From a bacterium (GTDB lineage Bacteria > Calditrichota > Calditrichia > RBG-13-44-9 > J042), in assembly GCA_015494485.1 (NCBI GenBank), contig WGBF01000393.1, forward strand, positions 1 to 5,897: DNA of 5,897 nucleotides. Direction: 5' to 3'. Positions 1 through 5,747 of this stretch are shown one piece after another. Position 1 is the first letter of the stretch. Each line of letters starts with the position of its first letter. The notes under the pieces were generated by a model. That model was given only the letters and a program-made list of their open reading frames with translations, was not told the origin of the DNA and made no database searches. A program made the translations under genes and the position numbers.

Positions 1-548
1 ATCATAAAACTGTTTTCCATACTTTCGGCATCGCGGACAATGCGCATGCCCTTGCCACCCCCACCGGCTACGGCTTTTAGCATTACCGGGTAGCCAATGT
101 CCGCTGCAATGCGGAGGGCGTCTTCCACACTCTCCACCACCCCATCGCTACCGGGCACAACCGGCACACCAGCTTCTTTCATTGCCAGCTTGGCTTCGGA
201 CTTATCCCCCATGCGGCGAATTACATCTGCCGGGGGGCCAATAAAGCGGATGTCGCACGATTCGCACATTTCCGCGAAACTTGGATTCTCAGCCAGAAAT
301 CCATACCCGGGATGAATGGCATCCGCACCCGTAATTTCGGCGGCGGAAATAATCCGCACCGGATTCAAATAACTTTCGTTACTGGGTGGGGGGCCAATGC
401 ACACGGCTTCATCGGCAAAAACGGTGTGGAGAGCATTTTCATCAACAGTTGAGTAAACAGCTACGGTGGGAATTCCCAATTCCTTACAAGCACGAATAAT
501 GCGAAGTGCAATCTCTCCCCGATTTGCAATTAAAATTTTGGAAAACAA
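1..548 (-). CDS. accC: Biotin carboxylase subunit of acetyl-CoA carboxylase, N-terminal part (cut by window edge)
   Basis: This subunit uses ATP and bicarbonate to carboxylate the biotin on AccB, the first half-reaction of acetyl-CoA carboxylase in the cytoplasm. About 182 codons are visible and the rest lies beyond base 1. The protein starts MFSKILIANRGEIALRI, the hallmark start of biotin carboxylases. It continues with HPGYGFLAEN (about residues 79-88), MGDK with K116 (aligning with E. coli AccC Lys116), VPGSDG (131-136), LKA with Lys158, and the glycine-rich ATP-grasp loop AGGGGKGM (161-168). The start is TTG at 548-546: it gives the canonical N-terminus, has GGAGGAG seven bases upstream, and an in-frame stop lies a short way above it. 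The gene follows accB after 36 bases, so the two are almost certainly co-transcribed. Related carboxylases (pyruvate, propionyl-CoA) share this domain, but the accB neighbour supports AccC. The visible part is intact. Confidence 0.95.
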   Translation of the reverse strand, partial: MFSKILIANRGEIALRIIRACKELGIPTVAVYSTVDENALHTVFADEAVCIGPPPSNESYLNPVRIISAAEITGADAIHPGYGFLAENPSFAEMCESCDIRFIGPPADVIRRMGDKSEAKLAMKEAGVPVVPGSDGVVESVEDALRIAADIGYPVMLKAVAGGGGKGMRIVRDAESMENSFM

Positions 549-555
549 CAGGCCA

Positions 556-562
556 CTCCTCC
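556..562 (-). promoter_or_regulatory. Shine-Dalgarno sequence deciding the TTG start of accC
   Basis: The minus strand reads GGAGGAG, followed by a 7-base spacer and TTG. No ATG or GTG in the right frame lies between the upstream in-frame stop and the conserved FSKILIANRGE segment. This site is therefore the main support for a TTG initiation codon. Confidence 0.8.
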
Positions 563-584
563 AATCCTTCCTGGTTTATTCCGC

Positions 585-1079
585 TCATGTTTTTTCAATT
601 AAGAACAGCACCTGATTATATTCCACCGGTTGTGCATTTTCCACTAAAATTTTGGCGATTTTTCCACTGACTTCGGATTGAATTTCGTTCATTAATTTCA
701 TTGCTTCAATGATGCACAATGTTTGCCCCGGTGAAACGGTATCCCCCACTTCAACATATGGTGCGGCGTCGGGCGCCGGTGCCCGGTAGAATGTTCCCAC
801 CATCGGTGAACGTACTTCGTAGTACTTATCTGAATCTGCGGCACTTTCCCCCGATGCAGTTTCTGCCGGCGCGGAAGCCGGTGCAGCAGGAGGTGGTACT
901 TCGGCACCAGCGGGTGGTAACGCGTATTGCACACTGGCCCCATTTTGGGGCGAAGCCACCACCACATTATTCTGATTCTTGCGAATCCGAATTTTCCGCC
1001 CTTCTTCCTCCAACTCCAGTTCGTCGATTCCGCTTTTTTCCACAATACGGATAAGCTGCCGTATCTCCTGGATATTCAT
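585..1079 (-). CDS. accB: Biotin carboxyl carrier protein of acetyl-CoA carboxylase
   Basis: AccB carries the biotin that is carboxylated by AccC and then donates the carboxyl group to acetyl-CoA to make malonyl-CoA for fatty-acid synthesis. The protein has 164 residues, close to the usual size of about 150-170. It begins with the typical helical N-terminus (MNIQEIRQLIRIVEKSGIDE, about 1-20) and an acidic/basic segment to about residue 37. A Pro/Ala-rich flexible linker (about 53-80) follows, then the biotinyl domain (about 87-163). The biotinylation motif EAMKLMNE places biotin on Lys128. The segment SPMVGTFYRAPAPDA (91-105) and the following PYVEVGD match bacterial AccB, including the 'thumb' insertion that separates it from lipoyl domains. 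ATG at 1079 is preceded by GGAGG at a 4-base spacing. A promoter candidate lies just upstream, and accC follows after 36 bases. Nothing looks damaged. Confidence 0.97.
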   Translation of the reverse strand: MNIQEIRQLIRIVEKSGIDELELEEEGRKIRIRKNQNNVVVASPQNGASVQYALPPAGAEVPPPAAPASAPAETASGESAADSDKYYEVRSPMVGTFYRAPAPDAAPYVEVGDTVSPGQTLCIIEAMKLMNEIQSEVSGKIAKILVENAQPVEYNQVLFLIEKT

Positions 1080-1106
1080 TGAGCCTCCAGTAAATTTCGT
1101 TTATCG

Positions 1107-1141
1107 TGCAAAAAATATACGCCTTACCCTGTTGTTTTGCA
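1107..1141 (-). repeat. 7-base inverted repeat around the accB promoter candidate
   Basis: The minus strand has TGCAAAA at 1141-1135 and its exact complement TTTTGCA at 1113-1107, separated by 21 bases. One arm overlaps the -35 box and the other covers the region just after the -10 box. This could be a regulator site or a chance match in A/T-rich DNA. The stem is too A/T-rich and the loop too long for a convincing intrinsic terminator of nadD. Confidence 0.35.
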
Positions 1142-1142
1142 A
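1114..1142 (-). promoter_or_regulatory. Candidate sigma-70-type promoter for accB-accC
   Basis: In the only sizeable intergenic gap, the minus strand has TTGCAA (1142-1137), a 17-base spacer and TATATT (1119-1114). These match the -35 and -10 consensus at 4 of 6 and 5 of 6 positions with ideal spacing. Transcription would start near 1107, giving a leader of about 28 bases that includes the GGAGG of accB. The hexamers and spacing are read directly; promoter activity is inferred. If the organism uses a Bacteroidota-type sigma factor the expected boxes would differ. Confidence 0.55.
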
Positions 1143-1149
1143 GGTGTAA

Positions 1150-1761
1150 TTAACCTGTGGGATTGCGGTACAACTGGTGAGTTTGAATATATTCAATAAC
1201 CGGATCGGGCACCATATACCGTACCGTTTTGCCGGTTCGCAACCGCTCCCGCACACGGGTTGCGGAAATTTCCAGTAAGGGGATTTCAATAAATTGAATA
1301 AAAGGCAAGAACGGCTGGGCTTCCGGCGACGGTTCAAAACCGGGGCGCCCAAATGCAATAAATTGCGCCATTTGAACCAGTTTAATGGGATCTTTCCACA
1401 GGTGCAGTTGATTGAGATTGTCCTGGCCAATTAAGAAATACAACTGGTAAGCATCCGGCGGATATTGTTTTTGAAATTCCCGCAGGGTATCAATGGTGTA
1501 GGAAACCGTTTCCTTCCGAATTTCAATATCGCTAACCTCAAAGTACGCATTGGAGGCAATGGCCAGTTGCACCATTTTCAGGCGATGATGGGCCGGGGTA
1601 ACCGAAGGATTGTGTTTTAAAGGATGAATATGCGTGGGAACAAAAATCACTTTCTGAAACTGCAGTTCATCGCGGATCCATTCTGCAATCAGGAGATGAC
1701 CGTGATGAATGGGATCGAAACTGCCGCCAAAAATGCCAATCCGCTGCTTCTGATTACTCAT
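1150..1761 (-). CDS. nadD: Nicotinate-nucleotide adenylyltransferase
   Basis: NadD transfers AMP from ATP to nicotinate mononucleotide, giving deamido-NAD in cytoplasmic NAD synthesis. The 203-residue protein has the usual length. It shows the nucleotidyltransferase signature GIFGGSFDPIHHGH (9-22), with the HxGH histidines at 19 or 20 and 22. SYTIDTL (87-93), LIGQDNL (110-116) with a downstream LWK (121-123), and ISATRVRERL (165-174, the ISxTxxR motif) follow. It ends with a typical YIQTHQLY. The segment PTHIHPLK (42-49) departs from the 'PPHR' of E. coli NadD and recalls the 'NPLK' form of Bacteroidota. ATG at 1761 has GGGAG six bases upstream and overlaps the end of bamD by 8 bases (ATGAGTAA), so its translation is probably coupled to bamD. 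Two in-frame TAA codons close together end the gene. Confidence 0.95.
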   Translation of the reverse strand: MSNQKQRIGIFGGSFDPIHHGHLLIAEWIRDELQFQKVIFVPTHIHPLKHNPSVTPAHHRLKMVQLAIASNAYFEVSDIEIRKETVSYTIDTLREFQKQYPPDAYQLYFLIGQDNLNQLHLWKDPIKLVQMAQFIAFGRPGFEPSPEAQPFLPFIQFIEIPLLEISATRVRERLRTGKTVRYMVPDPVIEYIQTHQLYRNPTG

Positions 1762-2575
1762 TCCGGGCTCCCACTTCCTTCAGGCTCTTTTGTTGTTTGT
1801 AGCGGCGGCTGTTAACAATACTTTCAATTTCCGAAATCCGGGCTTTGGCCTTAGCAACGTAGGTGTGGTTGGGATATTTTTCCACATACGCCGTCAGGGT
1901 GGCCAGGGCATGTTCATATTCTTCCAGCATGTATTCCGATTCGCCCCGCCAGTACAGGGCATCGGCGGCCAGCGGGGTATCAAAAAATTCATCCAGCACA
2001 ATCTGATAATAAATTTTCGCCGCACTCCAGCGACCCATTTTGCGGTAAATATCCGCCGCCATTAGCTTTTTTCGTCCCAGTTTTACATGCAATTCGTCTA
2101 TCAACTTCTGAGCTTCCTTGCGCAACTCGTGATTGGGGTGTTCTTCAATAAATTGCTGAAACCGGCGAATGGCCTTGTACGTGTACTCCTGATCCAGTTC
2201 CGGCCGCAGGGATAATTTGTAATAGCACAACCCTACCTTAAATTCGGCCAGGGTCACATAGGGACTTTCCGGGTAACTATCAATGAGCTTCTGGTACTCC
2301 ACTGCCGCTACCAGATATTCCTTCATCCGAAATTGGGTCTCCGCCAAAAAATACTGCGCATCGTCAATTACCGGATTGCCAGCATATTTCAACACCAATA
2401 CGGTAAATTCCGTCAGGGCATCGTAATATTTTCCTTTGTCAAATAATTTTTTAGCATATTCGAAATGAGAATCCGGCCCCATTTTGGAAGTGTCCACACG
2501 TCCCGCACATCCAAATATGTTGAACAGTACCAGGATACTCAGTACACTGAACAGAATGAAAAACGCTCGTTTCAT
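1754..2575 (-). CDS. bamD: Outer-membrane assembly lipoprotein BamD (YfiO family, TPR repeats)
   Basis: BamD is a periplasm-facing outer-membrane lipoprotein that works with BamA to insert beta-barrel proteins. The 273-residue protein starts MKRAFFILFSVLSILVLFNIFGC, a lipoprotein signal with Cys23 as the likely acylated residue; the -2 position is a bulky Phe, which is less usual in a lipobox. Tandem helical TPR-like units follow: about 35-65, 72-103 (AETQFRMKEYLVAAVEYQKL), 106-147, 167-201 (AADIYRKMGRWSAAKIYYQ) and 203-236. The segment LRPELDQEYTYKAIRRFQQF (123-142) matches the conserved BamD 'RPELDQ.YT..A...F..F' region and separates it from generic TPR proteins. The C-terminus is charged and may be coiled. 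ATG at 2575 is chosen because AAGGAG lies nine bases upstream and it gives a clean signal peptide. A start at 2662 would bury the signal behind 29 residues and overlap the upstream gene widely. It overlaps the upstream gene by 4 bases and nadD by 8. Confidence 0.9.
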   Translation of the reverse strand: MKRAFFILFSVLSILVLFNIFGCAGRVDTSKMGPDSHFEYAKKLFDKGKYYDALTEFTVLVLKYAGNPVIDDAQYFLAETQFRMKEYLVAAVEYQKLIDSYPESPYVTLAEFKVGLCYYKLSLRPELDQEYTYKAIRRFQQFIEEHPNHELRKEAQKLIDELHVKLGRKKLMAADIYRKMGRWSAAKIYYQIVLDEFFDTPLAADALYWRGESEYMLEEYEHALATLTAYVEKYPNHTYVAKAKARISEIESIVNSRRYKQQKSLKEVGARNE

Positions 2576-3198
2576 CGTTGCTGACTCCTTATCGTAAAAA
2601 ACAACGCCACCACGGTAATTGTAGCTGCCGAAATTAAAATAGGTTCCACCCATTTTTTCCACCGGGTGGTGTCGTCCACCTGCCCGCGGGTAAAGGGATA
2701 CTCCGCATTTTCCAGTTGCCGGGGCGATATGGTCAGAATATCTTCATAATCACTTTGCAACGGCTGTACACCCTTCACTTCTCCCGCTGACGTCACAATT
2801 TCGACTGTTCCCCGGACTTCAATCCGGCGCTGCCACCGCGTTACCCGTGTTAGCCAGTTTCGGGCCAGAGGCCGATAAGTAATCCGAACACGGGCCCCTG
2901 TTACCCCAATTCTATAATTTACACTGTCATTGTCCGTTTTATAAACGCGAAATTTTTTTGCTAATAAAAGCGGCACGGTTGTGTCCGTAATCCAGCGGGC
3001 CAACCCGGCCTGGCCACTTACGGAAAGGTAAATCCGTTCCCGCGGGGGCACAGTTTGCCACACCATCTGCACCAGGGGTTCAATAATTAAATGGTGCAGA
3101 ACCAAAAGATTATTATCCGGGAGGGTCTGCCCGCTTCCACCCGCTGGCAACATTAGAAGAACAGTCCACAGGATATGTGCGTACCGCCATTGCTTCAT
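2572..3198 (-). CDS. Unrecognised envelope protein with signal peptide and C-terminal membrane anchor
   Basis: I do not recognise the family. The 208-residue protein begins with a short basic stretch and a hydrophobic core (MKQWRYAHILWTVLLMLPAG), followed by a plausible signal-peptidase site near GSGQ (about 21-24); no lipobox cysteine is present. The middle (about 30-175) reads as an alternating alpha/beta soluble domain: a helix at about 31-48, strand-like runs IYLSVSG (56-62), YRIGVTGARVRITYRP (95-110) and RIEVRGTVEIVTSAGEV (125-141), and an Arg/Trp-rich turn at 113-129. Residues about 186-203 form one strongly hydrophobic segment, followed by the short basic tail RSQQR. The likely topology is a periplasmic domain held by a C-terminal inner-membrane anchor. 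ATG at 3198 overlaps the lnt stop by 4 bases (ATGA) with AGGA seven bases upstream, and the gene overlaps bamD by 4. The neighbours suggest an envelope role, possibly in lipoprotein or outer-membrane assembly, but no function can be assigned. Confidence 0.85.
   Translation of the reverse strand: MKQWRYAHILWTVLLMLPAGGSGQTLPDNNLLVLHHLIIEPLVQMVWQTVPPRERIYLSVSGQAGLARWITDTTVPLLLAKKFRVYKTDNDSVNYRIGVTGARVRITYRPLARNWLTRVTRWQRRIEVRGTVEIVTSAGEVKGVQPLQSDYEDILTISPRQLENAEYPFTRGQVDDTTRWKKWVEPILISAATITVVALFFTIRSQQR
2585..2590 (-). promoter_or_regulatory. Shine-Dalgarno sequence deciding the bamD start
   Basis: AAGGAG on the minus strand lies nine bases before ATG at 2575, inside the last codons of the upstream gene. 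It supports the MKRAFF start rather than the 29-residue longer frame beginning at 2662. Confidence 0.7.
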
Positions 3199-4736
3199 GC
3201 GGAATTCCTGCCGGCTTTGTGTTTTAAAAAATGGGCGGGTGTAAGCACTGCAGCACTAATCAAAACCATCAGCCACCCAAACCAGCTTCCCCACCGGGTA
3301 TAGAGGGATTTCCGGTTGTTCAACGGCATCCACTGCACAATGTACCCCTGCCGATTTAATCCCAGTTCCGCGCATTTGCGGCCCGTTGGTGTAATGCAGA
3401 CCGAAACGCCCGTATTGGCACTCCGGGCCACGCTCACACGGTTTTCGATCGCCCGGTACACCGCATACTGTTGATGCTGGTACGGGCCGGAAGTTGTCCC
3501 GAACCAGCCATCATTGGTAATAACAGCCAGTAAATTGGCGCCGTTTTTTACAAACCCGCGGACAATCTGCGGGAAAACGGATTCGTAACAAATGGCAACG
3601 GAAAGCCGGACCTCCCCAGGGATTGTTTGGCCATCGGGGCCTTTTCGCAACGACGTGTTGCACCGAAAAACCGTAAATTGGTGCCCCGGAAAAAAGTCCC
3701 CGCCCCCCACATCGATTTTTCGCAGAAAAGGTAAATACTTTTTAAATGGCATGGTTTCCGCTGCCGGTACCAGAGCCATTTTGTAATACACGTCAAAAAT
3801 GGGATATCCGGGTTTGAAGAAGAAAGCCGCATTATAGGTGTGGTATTCTTTTTCCTCCGGAATGTATTGGTAATCCGGCGTCCCGGTAAGTAAACAGAAT
3901 TTTAAGGAATCCACCAGGCGGTGAATGCGTTTCTGGTAACGGGGCTCGTTCCGCAGGAAAAAGGGGGTTGCCGTTTCCGGCCAGATCACAATTCGGGGGG
4001 TATCCTGCGCAGCCAGTTCGGTTAAACTGTCCAGAATGGCAAATGCCTGTTGCTGAAACGCTGGCTCCCATTTCTGGTACGGATCCACATTGGGTTGAAT
4101 GATGGCCACCTTTACTTCTGGTAACGTCTGGTTTTCCAGGGCCTGCATGCGCATGACTCCGTACAGAACAGGAAGCAACACCGTGAGCCCAATTAGCACG
4201 GCAATCCGTCCGCGGTATTTGGGGGAACGCATTCCAACGTACAACAACACCGCAACAACCATAATTAAAAAGGAAACCCCCAGGTAGCCGGTAATATCGG
4301 CAATTTGAATAAACGGCAAATAGTACGTCTGGGTGTACGCAAGATTCAGCCAGTTGAAGCGAATGTCGGTAAACTCGCGGGCAAATTCGGCTGCCACCCA
4401 CACCACCGGAAATACGATGAGCGCCAGGCGGGGAAAATAATCATACACGCGGCGCACCAGCCACCACACCACGCCATAATGGAGTGCACCAATAAACACG
4501 GTTAACAGCATGCCGACCAGCGTGTTGTTGGCAATCCAGAACAGCGTCAGGAATCCCCACAGCACGCCACTCCAGTACCCGATTTTAAATCCGATATTTT
4601 CCGGCGTGTGCAGGACGTACTTCAATAGCAATGCAATGGCAATCGGCGCTAAAAATCCCAGCGGAAACGGCGGGAAACTTAATGTGAGCAAAATGGCCGT
4701 AATAAAAATAATTTTTACATCCGAAGCGGTCATCAC
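3195..4736 (-). CDS. lnt: Apolipoprotein N-acyltransferase
   Basis: Lnt adds the third acyl chain to the N-terminal cysteine of lipoproteins in the inner membrane, the last maturation step before Lol-type sorting. The 513-residue protein matches the family length of about 500. It has several N-terminal hydrophobic segments (about 8-41, 54-95, 104-120, 143-168, 177-195), a periplasmic nitrilase-like domain (about 207-470) and a final membrane segment (about 484-500). All three expected catalytic residues are present: Glu254 in IWPETATPF, Lys319 in VYYKMALVP and Cys383 in AICYESVFP. TNDGWFG (407-413) and RSANTGVS (438-445) are also family landmarks. LVPAAETMPF (322-331) keeps the glutamate but lacks the 'FG' of the proteobacterial LVPFGE. 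The start may be GTG at 4736, with AGGG seven bases upstream, or the adjacent ATG at 4733; numbering here uses GTG. It begins 3 bases after the oxidoreductase stop and overlaps the next gene by 4. Confidence 0.95.
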   Translation of the reverse strand: MMTASDVKIIFITAILLTLSFPPFPLGFLAPIAIALLLKYVLHTPENIGFKIGYWSGVLWGFLTLFWIANNTLVGMLLTVFIGALHYGVVWWLVRRVYDYFPRLALIVFPVVWVAAEFAREFTDIRFNWLNLAYTQTYYLPFIQIADITGYLGVSFLIMVVAVLLYVGMRSPKYRGRIAVLIGLTVLLPVLYGVMRMQALENQTLPEVKVAIIQPNVDPYQKWEPAFQQQAFAILDSLTELAAQDTPRIVIWPETATPFFLRNEPRYQKRIHRLVDSLKFCLLTGTPDYQYIPEEKEYHTYNAAFFFKPGYPIFDVYYKMALVPAAETMPFKKYLPFLRKIDVGGGDFFPGHQFTVFRCNTSLRKGPDGQTIPGEVRLSVAICYESVFPQIVRGFVKNGANLLAVITNDGWFGTTSGPYQHQQYAVYRAIENRVSVARSANTGVSVCITPTGRKCAELGLNRQGYIVQWMPLNNRKSLYTRWGSWFGWLMVLISAAVLTPAHFLKHKAGRNSA

Positions 4737-4739
4737 CGG

Positions 4740-5747
4740 TTAACCCTGGTTCTCCAGAGCCTGGTAGATTTTGTCAATCATTTCCATTACTGTCACAGCT
4801 TCATCGATGGGAGAGATAAGCGTTTCTACGTCCCCCCGCAGAAAATCAAAGAAATGCTGTAATTCTGTTTCGTACGACTTCTTAAAAATACTGCGGGGAT
4901 GAATTTTTACATCCGGGGTAATGTTTAACACCTGCCCCCGCCACAGGCGTTGAATTCGAAGGGGAGACAACCAGCTGGATCCCTTCTTGCCAAAGAAATC
5001 CAGATAAAAACGGTCTTTGCCGATGGGGAAAGCCCAGCTAAATTCGCCAAAAAGGGTCATGCCGTTATCAAAAGTGAGATAGGCCGACAGGTAGTCTTCA
5101 ACTTCCAGATCGGGTTTAATATTGGTGCTGCTGGCAGAAACGCTCACCAGATTGGGTTTGCCGTTCATCCACCAGGCCAAATCCAGAAGCTGAATCCCCA
5201 AGTCCAGAAGCACCCCACCTCCGGCAATTTTTTTATTGAACACCCAGCTGGATTTGTCCAGTTTTTCGCCGGTTTGCAGCCAGCCCGTTTTGACAAAGAA
5301 AACATCGCCCAGCTGGTTATCATCCAGAAACGTTTTAATCGGTTCCACATCGGCCCGAAACCGATTCTGCATCCCCACCATGACGTGACGGTCCACCTTG
5401 CGGGCTGCTTCGGCAATTTTTTGTGCTTCCCGGGCATTGCGGGCTACGGGTTTCTCAATAAAAACATGGCAGCCGTGTTTTAATGCCAGCAACGCCATAG
5501 GAAGGTGCATATTGGTGGGCGTTAAAATAAACGCCACATCCAGCTCTTCCCGGTTAAACATGTCTTCAATATCCTGGTAAATATTGGGTACGGAAAAGCG
5601 CTTTGCAACCATGGTGGCTTTGCGTACATCGGTTTCGCATAATGCAACTACCTGAATATCCTCTTGCCGGGAAAGCCAGGGTAAATGAATAATTTGTGCC
5701 ACCACCCCGCTACCCACAATGCCCACGCGAATGGGTTGATTACTCAT
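4740..5747 (-). CDS. Gfo/Idh/MocA-family oxidoreductase, substrate unknown
   Basis: This family comprises NAD(P)-dependent dehydrogenases acting mostly on sugars, inositols or related compounds. The 335-residue protein has the usual two-domain layout. The N-terminal Rossmann fold begins RVGIVGSGVVAQ (7-18), passes through TPTNMH (76-81) and ends at EKPVARNAREA (98-108), with Lys99 of the EKP motif. The C-terminal domain starts at about residue 125 and contains AGGGVLLDLGIQLLDLAWW (175-193) and VEDYLSAYLTFDNG (216-229). Where most members have DxGxHxxD, this protein has Gln186 between Asp182 and Asp189, so the usual catalytic-site histidine is missing. ATG at 5747 overlaps the ruvX stop by 8 bases and gives a short N-terminus right before the Rossmann strand. 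An ATG at 5756 would add three residues. A start at 5816 would lie well inside ruvX and add 23 residues unlike the family. It precedes lnt with a 3-base gap; the neighbours do not reveal the substrate. Confidence 0.92.
   Translation of the reverse strand: MSNQPIRVGIVGSGVVAQIIHLPWLSRQEDIQVVALCETDVRKATMVAKRFSVPNIYQDIEDMFNREELDVAFILTPTNMHLPMALLALKHGCHVFIEKPVARNAREAQKIAEAARKVDRHVMVGMQNRFRADVEPIKTFLDDNQLGDVFFVKTGWLQTGEKLDKSSWVFNKKIAGGGVLLDLGIQLLDLAWWMNGKPNLVSVSASSTNIKPDLEVEDYLSAYLTFDNGMTLFGEFSWAFPIGKDRFYLDFFGKKGSSWLSPLRIQRLWRGQVLNITPDVKIHPRSIFKKSYETELQHFFDFLRGDVETLISPIDEAVTVMEMIDKIYQALENQG

Noticed and set aside
719..1054. 111-codon plus-strand frame and a 115-codon minus-strand frame over accB
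   Set aside because: Both are out-of-frame readings of accB with low-complexity, Pro/Arg/His-rich products; accB itself has clear family motifs.
1107..1149. Intrinsic terminator after nadD
   Set aside because: The inverted repeat has an A/T-rich 7-base stem and a 21-base loop, and no G/C-rich stem followed by a T-run is seen.
2576..2662. N-terminal extension of bamD by 29 residues
   Set aside because: It would hide the lipoprotein signal peptide and overlap the upstream gene by about 90 bases; AAGGAG before ATG at 2575 supports the shorter form.
3832..4401. 189-codon minus-strand frame inside lnt
   Set aside because: It is another frame of lnt, whose own frame carries all catalytic motifs; the product is Cys/Gly/Pro-rich and resembles no family.
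4950..5483. 177-codon open frame on the plus strand
   Set aside because: It lies entirely antisense to the well-supported oxidoreductase, has no recognisable domain or convincing ribosome-binding site, and looks like a shadow of the coding strand.
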